Made by a program: the position numbers and the translations under genes | Part shown: positions 1 to 4,373 of the stretch, in pieces | How the letters are laid out: each line of letters starts with the position of its first letter | Position numbering within the stretch: the stretch's first letter is position 1 | Source: Pyrinomonadaceae bacterium | GTDB taxonomy: Bacteria > Acidobacteriota > Blastocatellia > Pyrinomonadales > Pyrinomonadaceae | Length of the DNA stretch: 5,293 nt | Direction: 5' to 3' | Assembly: GCA_014379795.1 (NCBI GenBank) | Contig: JACMLC010000280.1 | Span: forward strand, 1 to 5,293 | The notes under the pieces: generated by a model | The model's database searches: none | What the model was told of the DNA's origin: nothing | What the model saw: the letters and a program-made list of their open reading frames with translations, nothing else

Positions 1-345
1 CATCTATGGACTGATCAAGCATCAACAGCATTACCGCGCCTACCACGAAGACGCGGTGCCGACTCCTGATGGAAGAACTCGCTCGCACGAGCCGTTGAGG
101 CGCGCTGCTTCGGTAGCGATGACCTCGTAGACAATGATGGGGTCTTCCATCGGGACAGATACTTTGTGTTGAGTACAGTCATGGCCGTGATGAAACTCGC
201 GCTGACCATGTGTCACTATGGTGAAAGGTCTTTCTCCTCGCAGAGATGGAAGCCATCGGGAACGATAGAAAGTAACTTGGGAGCACGATCCACTCCGCAC
301 AGGAGAACTGTGTCTCTGCGACAAGCTTGCTTTTGAAGGTAGTAC
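1..345. other. Stretch without an assignable gene, left of the IS3 remnant
   Basis: I cannot assign a gene here. The frame of the neighbouring IS3 orfB stays open on the minus strand down to position 40, but the residues below about 345 no longer resemble an IS3 transposase, so this is read-through into unrelated DNA. A plus-strand frame is open from the left edge to a TAG at 128-130 (it begins IYGLIKHQQHYRAYHEDAVP) and could be the 3' end of a gene entering from outside. A short minus-strand stretch at about 233-338 reads CRRDTVLLCGVDRAPKLLSI and is also protein-like. None has a recognisable family, a clear start or a ribosome site. The stretch may be the debris of an older insertion or deletion. 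Confidence 0.4.
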
Positions 346-894
346 GTTGTCTGACCTCAAGTAAGCCGGTGCGCCGCGCTCACTCGTCAAGCGTTCAAGT
401 ATTTCTATCACCGCACGAGACTTGATTGAAGTGCGCGTCTCGATAGTTAAGCTTTCTCTCGTGAATTCATCTATCACGGTCAGCAACTTCAGCCGTTGTC
501 CATTGGCGCACCAGTCCTGCACAAAGTCATACGTCCAGACTTCGTTGGGTCGCGTCGCCTGGCTGATACTTCTCACTGGTTGAGACTTGTAACGGCGGCG
601 TGGTCGGCGGCGCGGCAAGCTCAAGCCGGTGATGCGCCACACACGAGCGACCCGCTTGTGGTTGATCGATTGTCCCGCGCGCTTGAGCAACGCATGAGCG
701 CGGCGATAGCCGAAGCGCGGATGCTGCGCGGCGATGGCGCGCAACTGCTCCGACAGTTCAGTGTCGGCTAGTGGTTGCGCTCTGTATCTGGCGCTCGACC
801 GGGTGATCCCGACGAGGTGGCAACTGCGCCGCTCTGAGATGTCATGCCCGCTGAGCATCCGCACGGCTTGACGCCGGGCAGGCGCGCCTACCAC
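346..894 (-). pseudogene. IS3-family transposase OrfB, 3'-truncated
   Basis: This is the catalytic (rve-type, DDE) half of an IS3 transposase. The GTG at 892-894 is the first start in this frame, but the natural product is the OrfAB fusion made by -1 slippage just before it. Residues 1-120 carry the HTH_21-like region (HPRFGYRRAHALLKRAG). The integrase core follows with WTYDFVQD (first catalytic Asp, about residue 123) and YLRSDN (second Asp, about residue 182). In the family the next residues are GPEF and the catalytic Glu lies some 35 residues on. Here the sequence changes abruptly to VLPSKASLSQ and no Glu motif follows. The frame stays open to a stop at 40, so the encoded 284-residue protein has an unrelated tail. 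It is almost certainly inactive as a transposase. Confidence 0.85.
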
Positions 895-1157
895 TTTTTT
901 GCGATCACCTCTTTCATCGCGTCGATCTCGATGCAGCGTTCGGCAAGGAGTCGCTTCAATCGGGCATTCTCCTTTTCAAGTTCGCGTAGTCGGCGGGCTT
1001 CCGAGACTTCCATCCCGCCATACTTTTGTCGCCACTTGTAAAAGGTGTTCTCGGCAATCGAGTGTTCACGACAGACGGCTCCGATGGTCTGTTCACCAGT
1101 GGCCGCTTGCCTGAGAATGGCGATGATCTGTTCTTCGGTAAACTTTGATTCTTTCAC
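888..1157 (-). CDS. IS3-family transposase OrfA (HTH protein)
   Basis: This 89-residue protein is the DNA-binding half of an IS3 transposase and normally binds the element's ends, alone or as the N-terminus of OrfAB. Residues 6-45 form the HTH_Tnp_1 helix-turn-helix (FTEEQIIAILRQ ... ENTFYKWRQKYGG). Residues about 53-85 are a leucine-zipper-like coiled coil (ARRLRELEKENARLKRLLAE) used for multimerisation. The C-terminus AKKW followed by TAG is typical of the IS407 group. The start is GTG at 1155-1157, with GAGGAG nine bases upstream as ribosome site. The frame overlaps orfB by seven bases at an A6G slippage run. Length and motifs look intact, so the protein may still be made and could inhibit related elements in trans. 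That last point is inference from other IS3 elements. Confidence 0.92.
   Translation of the reverse strand: MKESKFTEEQIIAILRQAATGEQTIGAVCREHSIAENTFYKWRQKYGGMEVSEARRLRELEKENARLKRLLAERCIEIDAMKEVIAKKW
894..900 (-). promoter_or_regulatory. A AAA AAG -1 frameshift site between orfA and orfB
   Basis: On the minus strand the orfA codons GCA AAA AAG TGG TAG contain the heptamer A AAA AAG in the correct phase for tandem -1 slippage. After slipping, the next codon is GTG at 894-892, the orfB frame, so OrfAB fusion results. GAGGT (911-907) lies six bases before the run and could act as a Shine-Dalgarno-like stimulator. The GC-rich palindrome GGCGCGCC lies directly downstream. This is the standard expression mode of IS3 elements. 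Confidence 0.8.
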
Positions 1158-1162
1158 GGGTT

Positions 1163-1189
1163 GAATCTCCTCTAAAGTTGAAGAGATTC
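1163..1189 (-). promoter_or_regulatory. Hairpin overlapping the orfA ribosome site
   Basis: The arms GAATCTC and GAGATTC (1163-1169 and 1183-1189) are perfectly complementary over seven bases with a 13-base loop. On the orfA transcript the 3' arm overlaps the GAGGAG ribosome site, so folding could hide it. Other insertion sequences use such structures to limit transposase made from outside promoters. The regulatory role here is inference. Confidence 0.4.
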
Positions 1190-1664
1190 TAACCTATCTG
1201 GTGGTAGCTCCCGCGGGGTTCATGTCACAAAAGTATGAACCCTGAAGTAGATAGCAGACGCCGAAATCTAAAAGTATTGATACCGGCAAATATTGAAGGG
1301 AATAAAAAGCGCGTTTCGCGTGTCAAGTCATTACGTGTTCGAGCAAAAGCCGCATTATTAGGGCACCTCAACAATGAGCTGCGTTGGGAAAAGCTTATTA
1401 CCCAACAGATGTTCTTCTTACTTGAGCGGATTTATGCAATCTGCGGCGATCAGTATGATGTAAAGCTTATTGTTGATGGAACGTTAGTGAGAGCGAGAGT
1501 TGACGGTTTTGACTTTATTTCAACCTATCATGATCTGCGTGAGATATCTCTTTCCAATAATTCCAGTAGAAATTTCGGAGTGAGGCTATGGTGGGAATGT
1601 AGGTCATGTGGGCGTGTTGAAACTAGTGACGCAATTTTCACTCTTTATGATTTAGGACAGCAAC

Positions 1665-1666
1665 TA
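1665..1666. repeat. TA target duplication, left copy (partner at 2845-2846)
   Basis: The IS630 element is flanked by TA on both sides, preceded by C on the left and followed by G on the right, so the uninterrupted site was CTAG. TA duplication within CTAG is the known target behaviour of IS630. Removing the element plus one TA restores an open frame. Confidence 0.85.
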
Positions 1667-1692
1667 GTAGATCATCACGATGATCGCGATGG
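1667..1692 (+). repeat. IS630 element terminal inverted repeat, left
   Basis: The first 15 bases, GTAGATCATCACGAT, match the right repeat with one mismatch at base 5. A further five-base block (GATGG) also agrees at the inner edge. It overlaps the last codons and stop of the transposase. Confidence 0.85.
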
Positions 1693-2301
1693 ATAAAGAC
1701 GATGCAGCTTAATACGAGCATCGGCAACCGTGAATTGCCAGTCAATCCTCGCTTGCTCAGCATTGCGGCGCTGCTCGTAAGCGCCGACCTCTCGCTGGAG
1801 TATTTCTTCATCCGCAATGCGCCGGTCAAGACATTGCCGCTGCAAGATGCTCAACTCGATCTCGGCCATATTCAACCAACTTCCATGCTTCGGCGTTCGA
1901 TGAAATTCCAACTTCTTCGCTATCCGCCGCGCCTCCGCTGGCTCGAACGCTTCATACAGCGAGGCCACCTTGTGCGTGTTGAGATTATCCAACACAACTC
2001 GGATCACCTCGGCCTCCGGGTATCTTTCATCGACCAGCCATTTCATCTGATGAGCAAAATCCACTTTAGTCCGTCGCTCAGTGATGGCAATGTGCCGCCA
2101 GCCAGCCTGCGGTTCACAGATCATAAACAGGTTGCGCGTGCCGTTGCGCTTATACTCATAGTCGTAGCGTTGAACTCGACCAGCTTTGGCTTCCAGACCA
2201 ACCCGCGTCTCCGCGATCAACTGCTTGCTGGTCTCATCAAAGTTTACTTTCGGGCGCTTTTCATCAAAGGGTTCAGCATACAAATCCAAAACATCTTCCA
2301 T
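1675..2301 (-). CDS. IS630-family transposase, catalytic DDE part
   Basis: This is the RNase-H-like catalytic half of the transposase. Counted from the ATG at 2299-2301, the motifs are VNFDETS (Asp22), VVLDNLNTHK (Asp105) and HGSWLNMAEIE (Glu147). Together these are the complete DDE triad in the typical IS630 sequence context. The ATG is internal: family-like sequence continues upstream in the same frame (NKLKPWLKQQWCIGEVNAEF) to codon AAC at 2370-2368, where it joins the N-terminal half through a -1 shift. The product ends ARIKLHRLYPSRSS, within the inverted repeat. The intact triad and both intact halves argue for an active element if frameshifting works. The ATG product alone would lack a DNA-binding domain. 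Confidence 0.88.
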   Translation of the reverse strand: MEDVLDLYAEPFDEKRPKVNFDETSKQLIAETRVGLEAKAGRVQRYDYEYKRNGTRNLFMICEPQAGWRHIAITERRTKVDFAHQMKWLVDERYPEAEVIRVVLDNLNTHKVASLYEAFEPAEARRIAKKLEFHRTPKHGSWLNMAEIELSILQRQCLDRRIADEEILQREVGAYEQRRNAEQARIDWQFTVADARIKLHRLYPSRSS

Positions 2302-2321
2302 GCAAGCGACAAACTCGGCAT

Positions 2322-2807
2322 TTACTTCTCCGATACACCATTGCTGTTTGAGCCAGGGCTTGAGCTTGTTTTTTTCAGCGCCCTCCGCACCAGCTCATAC
2401 GAGCAGGAGTCAGCCAGTTTAAGTTGCACCACGCGGTCGGCAAGCAACTGTAAGGTCCAGCGCAGCCGACCATCAGGAGCCTTGCTGCAAGCTTCTGCGA
2501 TCAAGCGGGCTTGTGCTTTCGGATCGAGCTTTGGTCTCTTGCCTGGGCGTGGTCTCTCATTGAGAGCCTCTAACCCGGCTTCGACAAATCGTTTGCGAAG
2601 ACGCTCGACCGTCGCGACCCCGACATTGAGGGCTGCGACAATCTCATCATCCGTGCAGCCCGCTTCGGCTTTGAGCAGAACCCGTGCGCGGGTGAGTTTG
2701 CGGGTTGAAGTTTTACCGCGCCGGATTAATTGTTGTAGTTGCTCGCGCTCATCTGCGCTGAGGTCGATAATGTACTTTTTCTTTGGCATCTGTGGAGTGT
2801 ATGCCAT
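2322..2807 (-). CDS. IS630-family transposase, N-terminal DNA-binding part
   Basis: Read without slippage, this frame gives 161 residues. Residues about 14-90 form a homeodomain-like helix-turn-helix (LSADEREQLQQLIRRG ... DDEIVAALNVGVATVERLRK) that would bind the element's ends. Residues 90-146 are a second winged-helix segment (LRWTLQLLADRVV ... SYELVRRALKK). The family-like sequence ends at Lys146. The remaining 15 residues (TSSSPGSNSN...) are the out-of-frame reading beyond an A7 run and end at TAA 2322-2324. A -1 shift in that run joins this half to the catalytic half for a full transposase of about 377 residues. The start is taken as ATG 2805-2807. ATG 2787-2789 (MPKKKYIIDL) is an alternative. 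Neither has a strong ribosome site. Confidence 0.85.
   Translation of the reverse strand: MAYTPQMPKKKYIIDLSADEREQLQQLIRRGKTSTRKLTRARVLLKAEAGCTDDEIVAALNVGVATVERLRKRFVEAGLEALNERPRPGKRPKLDPKAQARLIAEACSKAPDGRLRWTLQLLADRVVQLKLADSCSYELVRRALKKTSSSPGSNSNGVSEK
2369..2375 (-). promoter_or_regulatory. A7 slippage run joining the two IS630 transposase frames
   Basis: On the minus strand the first frame reads CTG AAA AAA ACA. A single -1 step on the second AAA gives AAA AAA AAC AAG, which continues as KKNKLKPWLKQQ in the catalytic frame. GGAGGG (2386-2381) stands five bases before the run, the kind of upstream Shine-Dalgarno-like stimulator known from the dnaX frameshift. Programmed frameshifting, a fixed mutation or a homopolymer sequencing error are all possible. 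The upstream GGAGGG favours the first. Confidence 0.6.
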
Positions 2808-2818
2808 TCAAAGATCAA

Positions 2819-2844
2819 CCATCAACTTTATCGTGATGAACTAC
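2819..2844 (-). repeat. IS630 element terminal inverted repeat, right
   Basis: Read from 2844 inward the repeat is GTAGTTCATCACGAT and then, after a diverged patch, GATGG, matching the left tip. It lies about 12 bases upstream of the transposase start, so promoter elements must overlap it or lie outside the element. Confidence 0.85.
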
Positions 2845-2846
2845 TA

Positions 2847-2897
2847 GAATGTTTCGGCCCAAAACATAGTCATAAATGTAAAGCAAGAAGAAAGTGA
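2847..2897 (+). pseudogene. 3' remnant of the IS630-interrupted unknown gene
   Basis: Joined to the 5' part after CTA at 1664-1666, this piece reads ECFGPKHSHKCKARRK and stops at TGA 2895-2897, giving a 160-residue protein. The segment supplies Cys146, His151, His153 and Cys155, which pair naturally with the CxxC at 122-125 as a zinc site, and a basic tail. Alone it has no start codon. The in-frame rejoining across the exact target site is the evidence that it belongs to the same gene. Confidence 0.7.
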
Positions 2898-2958
2898 TGT
2901 TTGACGTGGTGTGGCTGACTATTCTTTAAGCCCAAATAATTCTCCAAGAAGCGTCAAA

Positions 2959-2998
2959 AAGAATACTCCGGCTAAGAAATTTTAGCCGGAGTATTCTT
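2959..2998. terminator. Bidirectional intrinsic terminator
   Basis: A perfect 17-bp stem, AAGAATACTCCGGCTAA paired with 2982-2998, encloses the six-base loop GAAATT. On the minus strand it is followed by a T run (complement of AAAAA at 2956-2960, partly in the stem), which suits the end of the MCE operon about 130 bases after its stop. On the plus strand it lies about 60 bases after the unknown gene's stop, with a weaker T-rich tail. It sits between converging units and probably serves both. Confidence 0.75.
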
Positions 2999-3055
2999 CG
3001 TATTTTGATTATAGGATTTGTACCTCACGACTAGTATTTTCGAAAGCTGGTGGAA

Positions 3056-3117
3056 AACTTAATTTCATCAGGGAACAACTTAATTTCTCCAGTGTACAAC
3101 TTAATTTTCTAGGGACA
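3056..3117. repeat. Three AACTTAATTT repeats with 21-bp period, possible orphan IS21-type end
   Basis: AACTTAATTT occurs at 3056, 3077 and 3098, exactly 21 bases (two helical turns) apart, with related spacers (CATCAGGGAAC, CTCCAGTGTAC, TCTAGGGACAA). Read on the minus strand from 3117 the block starts TGTCCCTAGAAAATTAAGTT, so it has a TG tip followed by evenly spaced subrepeats. That architecture is known for IS21-family ends, where the subrepeats bind transposase. No istA or istB is present, so this would be a leftover end. Alternatively it is an operator array. It ends 13 bases from the stop of the MCE gene. Confidence 0.45.
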
Positions 3118-3130
3118 ATAGCTATTCTGC

Positions 3131-4282
3131 TTAAAAAAGCTCGAACTTGACGGTCAGGTATTTCTTCGGGTTCTGGCGAAAGTCGTAGAGGAGCTTGACG
3201 CCTTCGGAAGAGAACTGGTTGACGTTGTTGTAGAGTTGGTCGTCGGTCAGGAGTTTGCCGACGGTGCCTTCGCCGCGTTGTGCGCCGGCGACGACATTGT
3301 CTATGCGTTCGGCGGCGGTGTTGAAGCGTGCGATGGCCGCGCGGGCGTCGTTGTAGATGGCTTCATCCGTGATGAGCTTGCCGGCAGTGCCGCGCCCGGC
3401 TTTGATGTCTGCGACGATGAGATTGATGTTATCGGCAGTCTGGTCGAGCTTTGAGATGGCTGAGCGCGCGTCGTTGTAGAGGGCTTCGTCCGTAAAGAGC
3501 TTGCCGGCAGTGCCGCGCCCGGCGCGCAGGTCTGAGGCGATGGCCTGTAACTCTCTGACCGTGTCGTTGAGGTTATTGTACAGAGCCGGATCGTTGACGA
3601 ATTTTCCGGCTGACCCTTCGCCCGCCCTGATCTGGCGGATGACATCCTGCGTGTCGCGGATGGCTGCGTTCAGATTGTTATAGAGAGCTTCATCATTGAT
3701 GATGCGTCCCATCGTGCCCTGTCCTTCATTGATCTTCCGCGTGATGTCATTGACCTGATCCGAAATCTTGCTCAATCGCTGCACCAGATCGTTGCCGGAA
3801 GAGGCGAGGTCTGTAAACGTGTTGGCAGCAGTGGTGCTTAGCAAATAGTAATCCGAGACGGGCGCGCTGGCAGCAGTTCCGGGCGTGATGTTGATAATCT
3901 TTTCGTTGCCGAGCAGTCCGGGCGAAGTCAGTTGCGCGACGGAATCTTGACGGATCCGCTCGTTGGCTTGCTTGCCGTCAATCTTCCCATTAACGGAGAT
4001 ATGCGCTTCGATTCTGGCTGCGTTTGGATCGTCGGTCGAAGGCGGCGGCAGCAGCACAATCTCATCCACTTTACCGATCCGCACTCCTGCAAGGCGCACT
4101 TCGGAGCCGGCACGCAGCCCGTCCGCGTTGGCGAACTGCGCCTTCAAATGCAGCTTGCGCGCGAAAGGATTGATGTCGCCCGTCGCATTCAGAATCAGGA
4201 AAATCAGAATGACGATGGAAACCAGAATGAGCAGGCCAACGCGCAGCTCGCTGAGGCCGATGGTTTTTTTTGCTGGAGGCAT
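3131..4282 (-). CDS. MCE-domain (MlaD-like) lipid transport protein with C-terminal repeats
   Basis: This 383-residue protein is a membrane-anchored periplasmic subunit of an Mla-type ABC system, which binds and shuttles phospholipids or other lipids. Residues 14-34 are a single hydrophobic anchor (VGLLILVSIVILIFLILNA). Residues about 43-135 are the MCE domain, with the hallmark GLRAGSEVRLAGVRIGKV and later SPGLLGNEKIINI. From about 185 to 345 the G-x-G-T/S-x-G-K/R motif occurs five times (Gly187, 221, 255, 296, 337), usually followed by a DExLYN-like segment. The linkers between motifs are long and helical. The C-terminus reads FRQNPKKYLTVKFELF. MCE proteins form hexamers and extended helical tails that can make a tube across the periplasm. 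The start ATG 4280-4282 has GAGAAG almost touching it, a poor ribosome site. It follows the ATPase gene by 91 bases on the same strand, so it is probably co-transcribed. Confidence 0.93.
   Translation of the reverse strand: MPPAKKTIGLSELRVGLLILVSIVILIFLILNATGDINPFARKLHLKAQFANADGLRAGSEVRLAGVRIGKVDEIVLLPPPSTDDPNAARIEAHISVNGKIDGKQANERIRQDSVAQLTSPGLLGNEKIINITPGTAASAPVSDYYLLSTTAANTFTDLASSGNDLVQRLSKISDQVNDITRKINEGQGTMGRIINDEALYNNLNAAIRDTQDVIRQIRAGEGSAGKFVNDPALYNNLNDTVRELQAIASDLRAGRGTAGKLFTDEALYNDARSAISKLDQTADNINLIVADIKAGRGTAGKLITDEAIYNDARAAIARFNTAAERIDNVVAGAQRGEGTVGKLLTDDQLYNNVNQFSSEGVKLLYDFRQNPKKYLTVKFELF
3374..3523 (-). repeat. Duplicated 27-bp segment within the MCE gene
   Basis: A 27-base segment is identical at 3374-3400 and 3497-3523, 123 bases (41 codons) apart. 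It encodes the AGRGTAGKL motif in repeats three and four of the MCE protein. The near-identical DNA suggests recent duplication or gene conversion among the repeats, while the other copies have diverged. Confidence 0.75.
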
Positions 4283-4292
4283 ACTTCTCAGA

Positions 4293-4362
4293 AGGCAAAA
4301 GTAAAAAGGTAAAAGTAAGAAACGCGTCCCGACTTTTGCCTTTTACCTTTTTACTTTTGCCT
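4293..4362. repeat. Long low-complexity hairpin between the ATPase and MCE genes
   Basis: Two 23-base arms (4293-4315 and 4340-4362) are perfectly complementary around a 24-base spacer. They are built from words such as GGCAAAAGT and AAAAAGGT, so each arm is purine-rich on one strand. An additional ACTTTTGC copy lies in the spacer. On the operon transcript the hairpin lies about 12 bases after the ATPase stop and ends some 10 bases before the MCE start, so it could affect message stability, partial termination or access to the MCE start. It may also be a dispersed intergenic repeat. Confidence 0.7.
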
Positions 4363-4373
4363 TTTTCCTTTCG

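Larger units (their letters stand above)
346..1222 (-). mobile_element. Truncated IS3-family element (IS407-like group)
   Basis: The element reads on the minus strand from its surviving end at 1222 (tip TGAACCCCGCGGGAGC) through orfA and the first two thirds of orfB. OrfA of the FTEEQII...KYGGMEVSEA type is characteristic of the IS407 group of the IS3 family, and ends beginning TGAACC fit that group. The other end is missing: family similarity stops at about 345, straight after the LRSDN motif of orfB, and no matching inverted repeat is seen to the left. The element therefore cannot move on its own. The outer boundary at 1222 is placed from the TG tip and could be off by a base or two. No target duplication can be shown because only one end survives. 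Confidence 0.85.
1235..1696 (+). pseudogene. Unknown putative zinc-binding protein, 5' part, interrupted by IS630 element
   Basis: I do not recognise the family. The present frame encodes 153 residues, but only the first 144 (to CTA at 1664-1666) are native. The last nine come from the inverted repeat of the inserted IS630 element and end at TAA 1694-1696. The protein starts very basic (residues 9-40), has a hydrophobic helix near 55-70 (ITQQMFFLLERIYAI), a strand-rich middle and a CxxC at residues 122-125 (WWECRSCGR). Rejoined to 2847-2897 it becomes 160 residues with a second C/H/H/C cluster, suggesting a small zinc-ribbon fold. ATG 1235 is the only ATG in frame, yet no Shine-Dalgarno precedes it and the IS3 end lies only 12 bases upstream, so the native start or promoter may have been lost. 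The gene is AT-richer than its neighbours, which fits a transferred accessory gene. Confidence 0.65.
1667..2844 (-). mobile_element. Complete IS630-family insertion sequence, 1178 bp
   Basis: The element is bounded by imperfect inverted repeats: GTAGATCATCACGAT at the left tip and, read from the right tip inward, GTAGTTCATCACGAT (14 of 15 match, about 20 of the first 26). TA is duplicated outside both ends within a CTAG target. It carries one transposase split over two frames on the minus strand. The left inverted repeat starts inside the 3' end of the transposase frame (stop at 1675-1677), a compact arrangement. No passenger genes are present. Both tips and the target duplication are intact and the disrupted host gene is still reconstructable, so the insertion appears recent. 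The whole family belongs to the IS630/Tc1/mariner superfamily, which moves by cut and paste. Confidence 0.9.
2898..3130. other. AT-rich intergenic region between converging genes
   Basis: No credible coding frame is present. Apart from the terminator hairpin and the 21-bp repeat block nothing else stands out. The remaining bases are AT-rich, unlike the GC-rich operon to the right. Confidence 0.7.

Noticed and set aside
15..209. A 64-residue minus-strand open frame near the left edge
   Set aside because: It has no recognisable motif, no ribosome site and a Ser/Arg-rich composition typical of a chance frame.
1183..1200. A possible promoter for the IS3 transposase near TAGAAT on the minus strand
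   Set aside because: A -10-like hexamer can be seen but no convincing -35 element at the right distance, so it is too weak to annotate.
1702..2847. A 381-residue open frame on the plus strand
   Set aside because: It lies fully antisense to the IS630 transposase, whose DDE and helix-turn-helix motifs are clear on the minus strand. Its composition is rich in Ser, Arg and Leu as expected for a shadow frame.
346..2897. The two insertion sequences with the gene between them as a composite transposon or novel system
   Set aside because: The elements belong to different families, one is truncated, and the IS630 lies inside the gene and not beside it. They are independent insertions.
3056..3117. 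The repeat block as a CRISPR array
   Set aside because: The repeat core is only ten bases, the spacers are eleven bases and similar to each other, and no cas gene is nearby.
3932..4312. Plus-strand open frames opposite the MCE gene
   Set aside because: They mirror the conserved MCE domain on the other strand and have no independent support.
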